The notes beneath the pieces are model-generated. The model worked only from the letters and a program-made list of their open reading frames with translations, had not been told where the DNA came from and did no database searches. Shown one piece after another: positions 25,796 to 39,760 of a stretch of 64,000 nucleotides of DNA. Within the stretch, counting starts at the first letter, position 1; the number at the start of each line of letters is the position of its first letter. The translations under genes were made by a program, and so were the position numbers. The DNA is from Stomorhina lunata (lineage: Eukaryota > Arthropoda > Insecta > Diptera > Rhiniidae). The stretch is taken from the NCBI GenBank assembly GCA_933228675.1, contig OW121743.1:84151938-84215937 (forward strand), in the 5' to 3' direction.

Positions 25796-25960
25796 ATTTC
25801 TATAGGAAGTTTTTTAAAGATGTCTTATTTTTATATTAAATTTTTTAATTTTTTTTAGTTTAATGGAAAATTTTTTAGAAAATTATATTTTTATAATAAA
25901 TTTAAAAAAAAAATCTTATTTTTATAGATTTTAAAAATTACAATATTTCAAGTAAAAATT
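25796..25960. repeat. Family A satellite, decayed right edge
   Basis: Several poorly matching units rich in long A and T runs, where the array peters out. Confidence 0.75.
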
Positions 25961-27540
25961 TAAAATAAATTTTTCAATATGTTTTCCCGAAAAACATCTT
26001 TCTTTTACTAATTTTCACTTAAATTTACTTTTAAATGAAAATTTGTCTATTTTAATAACCTTTTGCCCCAGTTGCATGAAACTTCAGCAAAATTCAAAAT
26101 TTTTCTTGTCAGTTCGTCTGTCACATTCGCTCAGCTTTTGGAGGAATTTCAAGCAATTTCTTTGTCGTTGGTTGCTGCACTTAAATTTTGCGTAGTTTTT
26201 GTTTTTTTCTTCTATTTGGTTCCATCGTTGCCTTTATTTACTCCAAAATCTATTTTTGAAAACATGGCGCCCTCATGTAAAGTTTCGTTCGAGCTGTTTG
26301 ATGATGATGATGATGATGAGACAACGATAGCAGAAAAATGTAGTAAGATTTCGCATTTGCTAATGTATTTTCTTGGGGTAAATGTAAAAATAAAAGTGTA
26401 CACAAGATGTGTCCCGTAGATGATTTTATTTTAGCAAATTTACATAAAACAAAGCACAAAGTACATACGATGAAGTAGTAGGTAACAGGAAAAGGGGAGC
26501 AGAGTTTTAAAGGAAGGAAATCTTATATTATTTTATAAGAATATAATCTAATATAATATAATCTTTTAAAGCCTAAACACAACTTCTCTAATATTAACTA
26601 TTTTCATTCTTCTCACTACTACTTCTCTTATAACAATAGTAACGATTTTATCTCTAGATCAAGGTTGGCCAAATGGAGGGCGTTTCTAGATCAGATTGCT
26701 CGATCTTAAAACCAAAATATGCTCTGAGAATTGAATTTGCTGTATTTTTTGTTATTGTTATATATTGTTATTGTTAGTTTAGTATGAAATTTTATTTTTG
26801 AGTTGTTACTCCCTGCCAAATGGCCAACCTTGCTCTAGATCCATATCATTTTTAACATAAACTTTAACATTTCCAACATTGCAGCTACTGGCACGACAAG
26901 AAAATGTAAATTGCAAAATAGTTTCCTTTCAAAATCAAAACATTTTGTTTAACAAATTTTCATTTTTCAAAGACATCCATTGAAAAAATGTGCATTTGTT
27001 TTCCTGAAAACAAATATTCTTCTAGGGATAGATACGAGTACAAGTATAAAATATACTAACATGCAAGATACTTTTTAACAGCAACAAAAACTGCTTTAAA
27101 AAGAGACAGACAGACACATGGAATATTTTCTTTCTATATAAAGTTTATTTTTTGTTCATAAATTACCCCATTTCTTAGAAATTGTTATTACTCCTATACG
27201 TTATAGATACTTCTTTCTATGCACTTCCATCTAAATATGCAAAAATGTTGCAAGAAAAAAGTGAAAAAAAAATCTCGACTCTTGAAAGAACTTCATGCTA
27301 CTGCTACCTTTCGCTTGAGATTTGAATATGGAAATTATTTGGTACTTCAAGAATTGAACAAGTGTTGCCATGTTTTCTTAAGCATACATTTTTCAAGTAC
27401 ATGAATAGACATATTGGTACATATAAACATACAAAGAACTGGAGAAAATGAATAAAATGGAAAGTTAAGGGAGTTAAGCGTTAAAAACATATACGAGGTC
27501 GATTGTGTAAGGATTTAAAAAAAAATGAAGTACACAAAAA
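25961..27540. other. Non-repetitive spacer
   Basis: About 1.6 kb of unique DNA containing a short (GAT)n run at 26299-26319. A 118-codon open frame at 26063-26419 on plus crosses that run (giving a DDDDDD stretch). It has no recognised domain and I do not call it a gene. GGTTGGCCAAATGG near 26664 and GGCCAACCTTG near 26822 form a short inverted pair about 160 bp apart. Confidence 0.5.
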
Positions 27541-29390
27541 ATAAAAATTTTATACCAAAAATTTTTCGATAAAAATTTAGTAATGAAAACTTTTTTATAA
27601 AAATTTGATACCGAAAATTTTTCTAGAAAAATTTGATAACGAAAATTTTTTATAAAAATTTCGTACCGAAAATTTTACTAGAAAAATTTGATACCGAAAA
27701 TTTTCCTATAAAAAATGTATATGAAAATTTTTCTATAAAAAATGTATATCAAAAATTTTATAACGAAATTTTTCTATGAAAATTTTTTACCGAAAACGTT
27801 TTCAAAAAAAATTGATACCGAAAATTTTTCTCTAAAAATTTTATACCAAAAATTGTTCTATACAAATTTTATATCGAAAATTTTTCTATAAAAATTATAA
27901 GCCGAAAACCTTTCTGTAAAAATTTGATACCGAATTTTTTCTTTAAAAATTTGATACCGAAAATTTTTCTATAAAAATTTGATACTGAAAATGTTTCTAT
28001 AAAAATTTGATACCGAAATTTTTTCTATAAAAATTTTGTACCAAAAATTTTTCTGTAAAAATTTTATACCGAAAATTTTTCCATAACAATTTTATACCGA
28101 AAACTTTTCAATAAAAATTTTATCGCGATAATTTTTCTTTTAAATTTTTTATTGAAAATTTTTCTGCAAAAATTTTATACTGAAAATTTTTCTATAAAGA
28201 AAATTATCTATAAAGAAAATTCTTATCCAAAAATTTTATACCGAAAATTTTTCTCTAAAAATTTTAAACCGGCAATTTTGCACATAAAAATTTAATAATG
28301 AAAATTTTTCTATAAAAATTTTATACCGAAAATTTTTCTATAAAATTTTATGCTGAACACTTTTTTACAAAAATTTTACAACGAAAATTTTTCTATAAAA
28401 GTTTTATACCCAAAATTTTTCTATAAAATTTTTCTATAAAGAAAATTCTTATCTAAAATTTTTCTACCGAAAATTTTTCTTTTAAAATTTTATACCGGTA
28501 ATTTTTCTATAAAAATTGTATACCGAAAGTTTTTTTATAAAAATTTTTTATTGAAAATTTTTCTATAAAATTTTTGTACTGAAAATTTTTCCATAAAAAT
28601 GTTATACCGGAATTTTTTCTCTAAAATTTTTATACCGAAAATTTTTCTATAAAAATTTTATACCGAAAATTTTTCTATAAAAATTTTATACCGAAATTTT
28701 TTCTATACAAATTTTATACCGAAAATTTTTCTTTAAAAATTCTATACCGAAAATTTTTCTCCAAAAATTTGATAACGAAAACTTTTCTATAAAAATTAGT
28801 TCGGTATCTAATAAAAAATTTTATATTGAAAATTTTTCTATAAAAATTTTATACAGGAAATTTTTCTATAAAAATTTTATTCCAAAAATATTTTTATAAA
28901 AATTTTGTGTCGAAAATTTTTGTAAAAAAATTTAAACCGAAAATTTTTCGATGAAAATTTGTTATTGAAAATTTTTATTTAAAAACGTTATACCGAAAAT
29001 TTTTTATAAAAATTTGATACCGAAAATTTTTCTATAAAAATTTTATACCGTAAATTTTTATGTAAAAATTTTATACAGAAAATTTTTCTATAAAAATTGT
29101 ATACCGAACATATTTTTATAAAAATTTTATATCAAAAATTTTTGTCTTAAATTTTTGTACCGAAAATGTTTCTCCAAAAATTTGATACCAAAAATTTTTC
29201 TATAAAATTTGTATACCACAAAATTTTCCAAAAAAAATTTTATACCGAATTTTTTTTTTTTTTTTTTGTAAAAATTTTACATCGAACATTTTTCTCTGAA
29301 AATTGTATTCCAAAAATTCTTCTCTAAAAATTTTATCCGGAAAATTTTTCTTTAAAAATTGTATAACGAAAATTTTGCTCAAAAACTTTT
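27541..29390. repeat. Family C satellite, degenerate
   Basis: Units of about 28 bp reading TACCGAAAATTTTTCTATAA then AAATTTTA, with arms AAAATTTTT and AAAAATTTT around CTAT. Many units are mutated (ACCGG, CCAAA, GAAAG). Irregular spacing indicates an old array. The minus-strand open frame at 29200-29382 reads through the repeat and is not a gene. Confidence 0.9.
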
Positions 29391-31415
29391 AAAGCTAATT
29401 TATATCTGTTCATTGCCTTTTTCTTATAAGGTTAGGTAACTTTTTAAGGTTAAGTAACTTTTTATTGGTTTTAAGCAAAATATGCAAATATATGCAGATA
29501 ATTTTTATAATGTTATAAAACTAAGAACCTAGCCTTTGCTTACTCATAAATAAAGTTTAAATGAATTTTATTGAAAGAAGTTGTACCTCTTATAAACTCA
29601 TAGAAATTTTATAATTACACATTTATAGCAATTGTCATGCAAAATATATATTTGAGAAGTCAAAATTTAAGCAAATCTTAAATAGGGAAAAATAATGACA
29701 GCACTAGCAAAACAATGTATGTACTTATTAAAAATTATTGAAGCTTTTTTAGAGCTTTTATTTATTAGATTTAAAAAAACAAATAAGGTAAATCCCAGAT
29801 TTATATATTTTTTTTAGTTTGTTTTGATGGGTATCATTCAAACATATTCTTTCTACGTTTTTACAACTAAAAGCTACTTAAAATCCTATCATTTCTCAAT
29901 TTTAAATTGAAAACAATTTAAAACTTATTTATTGCCATTACTAGAAAAATAGCTAAATAACATTTGCGTTGCACCTGCGACTTGTTTGTTCGCAAACAAA
30001 TATATTTTTTTAGTACCTATTTCTTATTTTTTTGCTGAAAAGTATTCCCTTTGATTTCCATTTATTGATTATAGGGAAAAATATTTTGAATTCAGTTACG
30101 TTTTCTTTTTTTTGTTTGCTATATTTTTTTTAAATTTTTCTCTATCATATGTATTTGCGTGTTCGTTATTATTCAGTCAGGATAAAAAACTGTATATGTT
30201 CTGGGGGAAAAAAAAAGGAGAAAAATAACGAATGAAGGAACAGCTGTTGTAAACTACTTGTGCTGAGTTGAGAATTAATGATGATGATTTCGCATTAACC
30301 TTTTTTTGGTGTACTTTTTGTATTCCTCCTTTTTTTGGGGGAAACAAATTTGCATAAAATTTTGTTAAAGGAAGTTTTTCAAGGCGACTAACAGAGGGAT
30401 GAATAAAAAAAAAGAATAATATGAAAATAATTTTTTAAGCCTTAAGAAGCTGCCTAATCATATGTAAAAAAAATTAAAAAGAAATCATATTCATGCTTTT
30501 TAAATTATGGTTAAGAAAATGAAAAATTGATTTTTAAAAAAATGAAAATATTTACTAATGGATTAGGGAGAAAACAAATACATAGTCATTCAAAACATTA
30601 AGAAATCATGCAATTTTAAAAATCTTTAAAGTTTACAAAAGCTTCTAAAATCTGTGCTTTAAAACTAATTAAATTTATTATCTTACTACAATTTTCATAA
30701 AATTTAAAACCCAAAATTGGGTTAAACTTAAAGTTTTAAAAAGTCACTTTTTATACTTTTGTTTACATTTTTCGTTTTACATCTCATTTTCTTTCACGTT
30801 ATTTTAATATTTACTGATGGTATCCTTCAGTTTAACAATTTAAATTAATTATCAAAAATTTTCTTACACGTCATGGAAATTTCAGCGCCTTGTGACATGA
30901 ATTCAGTTACACACACATACAACAAGGCCTTGTCATGTCCTTTCACACGTTTTCTTTTTTTTTTTTTTTTCTTACCAAAACAACAGTATTGTTTTCACTT
31001 TTACCAATTTACGCCATTGTAGAACTGTTAAAGGAAGAAAACCTCATGAATTGGTCGCAACTTGTTGTAACAAGTTAAAGAGAAAGGACAAAAAAATGAC
31101 ATGTAATTTATTAAGAAGAAATTGTTGGTAGTTTACATTACATTATATATCATGACATAAAACTGACAACCATTTAAAATTTTAAATCACAAAAAACTGT
31201 AAAATTTACTGACATTAACACGAACAAGCGAAAGAATGTTAAATTTTATACAAAAGATTTAAAGTTTATAGACTGGCACCCCCTGAAAATTAACTTTCTT
31301 CTATTTTAAAGTTATTTTTTGAAAACACATTTCTAGTCATGAGAAAGCATCAAAAATTCTACAAAATTTTTCCTCCTATAATTTTTATGAAAAAACAAAT
31401 TTAAAGAAAATAATT
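29391..31415. other. Non-repetitive spacer
   Basis: About 2 kb of AT-rich unique DNA. It starts with a small tandem duplication (AAGGTTAGGTAACTTTTT followed by AAGGTTAAGTAACTTTTT at about 29428-29463). No gene is supported. Confidence 0.5.
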
Positions 31416-34215
31416 TCATTATAAACATTTTATGCCGAATATTTTGCTATAAAAATTTTTCTGTGTACAGAAAATTTTTCTATAAAAATTTTGTAAGGAA
31501 AATTTTTTTATAAAAATTTTGTAATGAAAATTTTTCTATAAAAATGTCGTAACGAAAATGTTTCTATAAAAATATCGCAACTAAAATTTTTCTTTTAAAA
31601 TTTTGTAACGAACATTTTTCTATTAAAATTTTAGTCCATTAAAATTCTAAACCGAAAAATTTTCTTTAAAAATTTTATACTGAAAATTTTTCTATACAAA
31701 TTGTATACAGAAAATTTTTCTATAAAAATTTCATACTGAAAATTTTTATATAAAATATTTGTATAAAAATATTTATACCGAAAATTTTTCTATAAAAATT
31801 TTTATACTAAAAATTTTTCTATAAAAATTTCATACTGAAAATTTTTATATAAAATATTTGTATAAAAATATTTATACCAAAAATTTTTCTATAAAAATGT
31901 TTATACCGGAATTTTTTCTATAAAAATTTTTATACCGATAATTTTTCTATAAAAATTTTTATACCGAAAATTTTTCTATAAAAATTTTTATACCGAAAAT
32001 TTTTCTATAAAAATGTTTATACCGAAAATTTTTCTATAAAAATGTTTATACCGAAAATTTTTCTATAAAAATGTTTATACCGAAAATTTTTCTATAAAAA
32101 TTTGTATACCAAAAATTTTTCTATAAAAATGTTTATACCGAAATTTTTCTATAAAAATTTTTATACCGACAATTTTTCTATAAAAATTTTTATACCGAAA
32201 ATTTTTCTATAAAAATTGTTATACCGAACATTTTTCTATAAAAATTTTTATACCGACAATTTTTCTATAAAAATTTGTATACCAAAAATTTTTCTATAAA
32301 AAATTCTATACCGAAAATGTTTCTATAAACATTTTTATACCGAAAATTTTTCTATAAAAATTTGTATACCAAAAATTTTTCTATAAAAATGTTTATACCG
32401 AAATGTTTTCTATAAAAATTTTTATACCGATAATTTTTCTATAAAAATTGTTATACCGAACATTTTTCTATAAAAATGTTTATACCGAAAATTTTTCTAT
32501 AAAAATTTTTATACCGAAAATTTTTCTATAAAATTTTGTATACCAAAAATTTTTCTCTAAAAATTTTTATACCGAAAGTTTTTCTATAAAAATTTCTATA
32601 CCGAAAATTTTTCTATAAACATTTTTATACCGAAAACTTTTCTATAAAAATTTGTATACCAAAAATTTTTCTATAAAAATGTTTACACCGAAATTTTTTC
32701 TATAAAAATTTTTATACCGATAATTTTTCTATAAAAATTTTTAAACCGAAAATTTTTCTATAAAAATTTTTATACAGAAAATTTTTCTATAAAAAATTTT
32801 ATACCGAAAATTTTTCTATAAAAAATTTTATACAGAAACTTTTTCTATAAAAATTTTTATACTGAAAATTTTTCTATAAAAATTTTTATACCGAAAATAT
32901 TTCTGTAAAAATTTTTATACCGAAAATTTTTCTATAAAAATTTTTATACCGAAAATTTTTCTATAAAAATTTTTATACCGAAAATTTTTCTATAAAAATT
33001 TTTATACCGAAAATTTTTCTATAAAAATTTTTATACCAACAATTTTTCGATAAAAATTTTTATACCGAAAATTTTTCTATAAAAATTTTATACCGAAAAT
33101 TTTTCTATACAAATTTTTATACCGAAAAATTTTCTATAAAAAATTGTATACCGAAAATTTTTCTATAAAAAATTTTATACCGAAAATTTTTCTATAAAAA
33201 TTTTTATATCAAAAATTTTCTGTAAAAGATTTTAAACCGAAAATTTTTCTATAAAAAATTATATACCGAAAATTTTTCTAGAAAAAATTTTATACCGAAA
33301 ATTTTTCTATAAAAAATTTTATACAGACAATTTTTCTATAAAAATTTTTATACTGAAAATTTTTCTATAAAAATTTTTATACCGAAAATATTTCTGTAAA
33401 AATTTTTATACCGAAAATTTTTATACCGAAAATTTTTCTATAAAAATTTTTATACCGAAAAAATGTCTATAAAAATTTTTATACAGAAAATCTTTCTATA
33501 AAAATGTTTATACCGAAAATTGTTCTATAAAAATTTTTATACCAACAATTTTTCTTCTAAAATTTTTATACTGAAAATTTTTATACTTAAAATTTTTCTA
33601 TAAAAATTTATATACCAACAATTTTCCTATAAAAATTTTATATCGAAAATTTTTCTTTAAAAATTTTATAACGAAAATTTTTCAATACAAATTTTTAAAC
33701 GAAAATTTATATGAATTTTACAAGGAAAATTTTAGTATAAAAATTTTATAACGAACATAGTCTTTAAAAATTTTATAACGAAATTTCTTCTATAAAAGTT
33801 TTATAACGAACATTTTTCTATTAAAGTTTAATGACCAAAATTTTGCTACAAAAATTTTATAAGGAACATTTTTTTATTAAAATTTTATACCGAAAATTTT
33901 TATATAAAAACTTTATACAGAAAATTTTTCTATAAAAATTTTATACCGAAAATTTTTCGATAAAATTTTAAGCCGAAAATTTTTTCTATTTAAATTTTGA
34001 ACCGAAAAGTTTTATAAGGAAAATATTTCTATAAACATTTTAAAACCAAAAAAAAATCTCTTAAAATTTTATAACGAAAATTTTTCTATAAAAATTTTTT
34101 AACGAAAATTTTTCTATAAAAATTTTTGAACGAAAATTTTTCTATAAAAATTTTTTAACGAAAATTTTTCTATAAAAAATGTTACGAAAAATGTTCTTTA
34201 AAAAATTTCCTTAAA
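31416..34215. repeat. Family C satellite, 29-bp subtype
   Basis: About 95 units of 29 bp, one T longer than the 28-bp subtype at 35.6-37.8 kb (ATTTTTATACCG against ATTTTATACCG). Higher-order structure is visible. A GTATACCAAAAATTTTTCT marker unit recurs at 32104, 32364 and 32654. The marker GAAAATATTTCTGTAAAAA recurs at 32893 and 33384 in the same unit context. A CATACTGAAAATTTTTATAT block recurs at 31732 and 31831. Confidence 0.95.
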
Positions 34216-35560
34216 AAAAATGTATACCTCAATTTTTATAATTTCTGAGTGATTTTCCTTAGCCTGAGTCGCTCTAACATATACATAATGCCCATGTAAA
34301 AGGAGTCGATGGCTGTGTAATTGTATTTGTAACTGTAGCTGTAAATATATTTGTTTAAATCGAAATAACCACCAAGAATCCCTTAAGGTATGCAACAGTA
34401 AGTAAAAGCATTTCAAGGGACAATACCAGCTCAGAGCAAGTAGCAGGAATACAAGCATCTACCATAACTATTCACAAGCTAAACACGAATAAACTTAATA
34501 AATACCTGGAAGCTTTCAAGTTCTGTCGTGTAAATATAGAATATGAATGGTAAGTAATAATACGGTAAAGACATTAAATTAAAGATACACTCAGCTACTG
34601 CTTCAGTTACACAGTGAGAAAAAGATGGAAGTTTCTTAGCAAACAAATTTGAATTCTTGAAAGTGATTGCTTCATATTTTATTAAATTTACAACTTTCAA
34701 CACATTCCAATTTTAACTTCGATGGTAATGTATATTATAATGGAATTCCAAGGAACTTTGTACGATTTATATTCATTTAAGAGCTGTTAATTGTGCAGAC
34801 ATATCCCATAAGTAATGGAACCATTTTTTAAGTTAAATTTAATCTTTTAGTAATATAAGAAGGCCTTCTTTTGAGCAATTTTATAGAATTCCAGGAAGCG
34901 GATTTATCCAATAAAATACAAGATTTTCTACACATTATATCCATTATAGTCATAATTAAAATATAGATATTTGCTTCTTTAAGCCATTTTCTTATAAAAT
35001 GTCAAAAGTTCCACAAAACTTCATAAAGTAGGTGATTAAGAAGTCCTTAGTTTTCACACATATACACATACAAGTTCACATATAAGTAAATATGTATGTA
35101 AAATTGTATATATGTATTTCACATACATTGCTTTATATTGTAGGTAAAGAGATCGCCATCGGCGATATTTGTCGCATATTAAATGAATGAAGTATCTCCT
35201 CCTTTTCCTTCATCTGCGTGAACGTGTTTCATGTTGTGAATATGCTATTTATTGCTTCCAACATAAAGTCTGTCTGCTCCCGACTGCACAAGGTGGAATA
35301 GCATAAGAGACATTAGAAAAATAATAACGTTCAACTTTAGGTAACTTTAGAATTATCGACCTCAAAAATGGGGGGTGCAATGAACACCAATACTTACCTT
35401 TTGTAAGGGAAAATATAGGATAATAATGAAATTATTAAATAACGATAACGAAATCAAAAAATATACTATGATATGTTAAACTCAAAAAGTACCTTTTTAA
35501 AGGTACTTTGTAAAAGCAAGATTACCTTTTAAAAGTGCAAAAATTAAACAAATACAAAAA
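34216..35560. other. Non-repetitive spacer
   Basis: About 1.3 kb of unique DNA with two short minus-strand open frames (34198-34458, the right half of which lies outside the repeat, and 34479-34703). Neither carries a recognisable domain. A small dyad, ATCGCC-ATC-GGCGAT, is present near 35152. Confidence 0.5.
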
Positions 35561-37810
35561 TATATACAGAAAATTTTTCTATAAAAATTTTATACCGAAA
35601 ATTTTTCTATAAAAATTTTGTACCGAAAATTTTTCTATAAAAATTTTATACCGAAAATTTTTCTATAAAAATTTTATACCGAAAATTTTTCTATAAAAAT
35701 TTTACACCGAAAATTTTTCTATAAAAATTTTACACCGAAAATTTTTCTATAAAAATTTTACACCGAAAATTTTTCTATAAAAATTTTACACCGAAAAACT
35801 TTCTATAAAAATTTTATACCGAAAATTTTCTATAAATTTAGACCAAAAATTTTTCTACAAAAATCTTATAACTAAATTTTTTTTTCTTAAAAGTTATAGC
35901 GAAAATTTTTCCATACATTTTTTTTACAAAAATGTTATATCAAAAATTTTTTTATAAAAAATTTTTTACCGAAAATTTTTCTATAAAAATTTTATACCGA
36001 AAAGTTTTCTATAAAAATTTTGTACCGAAAATTTTTCTATAAAAATTTTATGCCGAAAATTTTTCTATAAAAATTTTATGCCGAAAATTTTTCTATAAAA
36101 ATTTTATGCCGAAAATTTTCCTATAAAAATTTTATACCGAAAATTTTCCTATAAAAATTTTATACCGAAAATTTTTCTATAAAAATTTTATACCGAAAAT
36201 TTTTCCATAAAAATTTTAAACCGAAAATTTTTCTTTAAAAATTTTATACCGAAAATTTTTCTATAAAAATTTTATACCTAAAATTTTTCTATAAAAATTT
36301 TATACCGAAAATTTTTCTATAAAAATTTTATACCGAAAATTTTTCTATAAAAATTTTATCCCGAAAATTTTTCTATAAAAATTTTATACCGAAAATTTTT
36401 CTATAAAAATTTTATACCGAAAATTTTCTATAAAAATTTTAAACCGAAAAATTTTATAGAAAAATTTTAAACCGAAAAATTTTATAGAAAAATTTTAAAC
36501 CGAAAAATTTTATAGAAAAATTTTAAACCGAAAATTTTTATAGAAAAATTTTAAACCGAAAATTTTCAATAAAAATTTTATACCGAAAATTTTTCTATAA
36601 AAATTTTATACCGAAAATTTTTCTATAAAAATTTTAAACCGAAAATTTTTCTATAAAAATTTTATATCGAAAATTTTTCAATAAAAATTTTATACCGAAA
36701 ATTTTTCAATAAAAATTTTATACCGAAAATTTTTCTATAAAAATTTTATACCGAAAATTTTTCTATAAAAATTTTATACCGAAAATTTTTCTATAAAAAT
36801 TTTATACCGAAAATTTTTCTATAAAAATTTTATACCGAAAATTTTTCTATAAAAATTTTACACCGAAAATTTTTCTATAAAAATTTTATACCGAAAATTT
36901 TTCTATAAAAATTTTATACCGAAAATTTTTCTATAAAAATTTTATACCGAAAATTTTTCTATAAAAATTTTATACCGAAAATTTTTCTATAAAAATTTTA
37001 TACCGAAAATTTTTCTATAAAAATTTTATACCGAAAATTTTTCTATAAATTTATACCAAAAATGTTTCTATAAAAATTTTCTAACTTAAATTTTTCTTTA
37101 AAAAAGTTATAGCGAAAATTTTTTTTATAAAAAATTTTTTACTGAACATTTTTCTATAAAGATTTGATATAGAAAATATTTTTATAAATATTTTGTACCG
37201 AAAATTTTTCTATAAAAATTTTATACCAAAAGTTTTTCTATAAAAATTAAATTAAATACCGAAATTTTATACTAAAAATGTAACTATATAAAATTTTTCT
37301 ATAATAATTTTATATCGACAATTTTTTGTAAAAATTTTATGTCGAAAATTTTTCTATAAAAATTTTATACCGAAAATTTTTCTATAAAAATTTTATACCA
37401 AAAGTTTTTCCATAAAAATTAAATACCGAAATTTTATACTAAAAATGTAACTATATAAAATGTTATACCGAAACTTTTTCTATAAAAACTTAATACCGAA
37501 AATGTTTCTATAAAACGTTTATACCGAAAATTTTTTAAGAATAAAATTTGTTCTATTAAAATTTAATAACGGACATGTTTCTCTAAAAATTTTTCTTTAA
37601 AAATTTTATACCGAAAATTTTTCAGTAAAAATTTTATACCAAAAATTTTTCTTGAAAAATGTTATACCGGAAATTTTACAACAAAAATTTGTATACCGAA
37701 AATTTTTTAATAAAAATTTTAATACCGAAAATTTTTCTGAAAAATTTTATACTAAAAATGTTTCTATAAAAATTTTATACCGAACATTTTTCTATAAAAA
37801 TTTTATACTA
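35561..37810. repeat. Family C satellite, 28-bp subtype, homogenised
   Basis: About 80 units of 28 bp, near-identical at 35570-35815 and 36030-37045 and decayed from about 37050 on. Dyad arms AAAATTTTT and AAAAATTTT flank a CTAT loop; ATACCG links successive units. Variants such as ACACCG (about 35704-35790) and ATGCCG (about 36050-36115) occur in runs of neighbouring units. Confidence 0.96.
36440..36553. repeat. Four family C units with inverted dyad loop
   Basis: In four consecutive 28-bp units the central CTAT is replaced by its reverse complement ATAG (at 36456, 36484, 36512, 36540), while the ACCG linker keeps its normal orientation. The core of the fourth unit is exactly the reverse complement of the standard core. 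Confidence 0.85.
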
Positions 37811-39330
37811 AAAACTACTTTTTTGTATTAAAATGATTTCTTAAAGAAGGTTTTCTCTCTTTCACTTCAGAGGGTGTTTAAGTAACACACGCCATTGCAC
37901 ATAAACAAATACATGTTATCCAACACTAACAAAGACAGTTTCGCACACATACAAAAAGGCAGATAGAGTCACAGTCAGGTGCAAAAGCCTAGATTTATGT
38001 GTAATAAATTTCAATCTGTTTACAAGAAATTTCAACCAAAGCCAAAGCGGCTACAGACGGTTTCAGTTTGCACCACCACCCAACTCAAGACTATGAACTT
38101 ATGCTGCGTCTAATGGCAAGTAGAAGAATATATGAAAATTTGCGGCACGTTGTCGTTAGAAAAATGTAACAATATGGGAGAAATCCATTGAAAATCTTGA
38201 AACGCAACAAGAAACGTATTAAAATTACTCAACATAGATTTATTTATTATAGAGGCGTGTTAGTTGCTGTGCGTAACTTGAGATTATATGTAGCTCATTT
38301 GCAGCAATATTGATATAAATCAAAAGTTATTATATGGGTTTTAAATTTAAAATTCTCATAGCAAAACTGACTCCATAGGATAGGAGATACAAATAAAATG
38401 CATTTTTTATAGTGCTCACTTTAAAATTTACTCATTTTGGAATATGACATTCTTGAAAATAATGCTGTATATAATGATTGTGTAGATGATAAAGAAAACA
38501 ATAAAAAATAAATATATTAAAAAATACTTAATTCAAATTTAAGTTTAAATAAATCAGCTAAGGCTTTAAATGTATATTGAGCATAAGGACACAAGTAAAC
38601 AAGGATCTAAAAGAAACTTAATTTGCTTAAAAACCGGACTTAGCAGGTTTTCACATTAAGCCTTCGATATATTCCAAAATAAACATTATGGTATAAAATA
38701 TGTTTGTTAAAAACTTGTAGGCAGGAAAGGTTAATTGAGGATATCTTATTCTATAAAAATTAGCAATTTTTTACTTCTTAAACTGTAGCCTTTTTCATAT
38801 TTTCCTAAAGCCTTCAAATTGCATTAAGCAATTTCATGCCATCGACTGAAGCATTTTAATTTCTGTAGAGTACTAGAAACTCCAGTTCGTCTTCCTGGAC
38901 AATTACCACAAATACTCTATAGACAGATGGACGGACGGACGCAGTAGATAGTTGAAAACAAATGTGTATGTTGTTGCTATTTTTAGTTAAAGGAAATGTC
39001 AGAAAGAAAAACGAAAACAATTTAATAAAGTCAATTAGAAATGTAGACATGCATTTGCATGAATAGCACATGTTCCAATGGCAAACAAATACTCAGAACC
39101 ATACACTTCACTTCACGTTCGGAATGGTTTACAAAAGTAATTAAACGGAAAGTGGAAAACGAAGCAACGAACATGTTGCATCTCACGCACAACAACAAAT
39201 AGGATGTATGAATTTAAATAGACTGAAGCAAATTGCGTCTATTTGCTTGTTGGGAGCAGAAAAACTAAGTAAAAGGTCAAATTGAAAACAAAAGAAAATT
39301 TTAAGAAAAATTTACCTTTGTTCCATATAA
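37811..39330. other. Non-repetitive spacer
   Basis: About 1.5 kb of unique DNA with less AT-rich stretches at about 38030-38160 and 39100-39260 and a short GGAC run near 38929-38941. No gene is supported. A 71-codon open frame at 38856-39071 on minus is unrecognised. Confidence 0.5.
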
Positions 39331-39760
39331 AATTTTGATAACGAAAAATTTCGTCTAAATACTTATATATACAATTTTTATACCGAAAAATTTAATAAAT
39401 TTTTACTCCGGAAAATTTTCTTTATCAAATTTTTATATCGAAAAATTTTCTATAAGAAATTATTACAGCGAAAAATTTTGTACATTAAATTTTTAAAGCG
39501 GAAAATTTTCTACGTAAAATTTTTATATCGAAAATTTTTTTATTTTTATACCGAAAAATTTCTATATAAAATTTTATACCGAACAATTTTCTATTGAAAT
39601 TTTATACCGAAAAATTTTCTTAATAAAATTTTTATACAGAAAAATTTTCTTAATAAAATTTTTATACAGAAAAATTTTCTTAATAAAATTTTTATAACGA
39701 AAAATTTTCTATATAAAATTTTTTCATCGAAAAATGTTCAATATAGTCAATTTTCTAAAA
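39331..39760. repeat. Family C-like satellite, degenerate
   Basis: Units of about 28-30 bp with TATACCGAAAAATTTTCTAT and ATAAAATTTT, a subtype with a longer A-run before the T-tract. It forms the left flank of the family F block. Confidence 0.85.

Noticed and set aside
26063..26419. 118-codon open frame on plus
   Set aside because: Crosses a (GAT)n run and has no recognisable domain; overlapping open frames exist on the other strand of the same segment.
29391..29463. Telomere-like GGTTAGG motif
   Set aside because: A single occurrence in a small 18-bp duplication; no tandem telomeric repeat, and flies of this type lack TTAGG telomeres.
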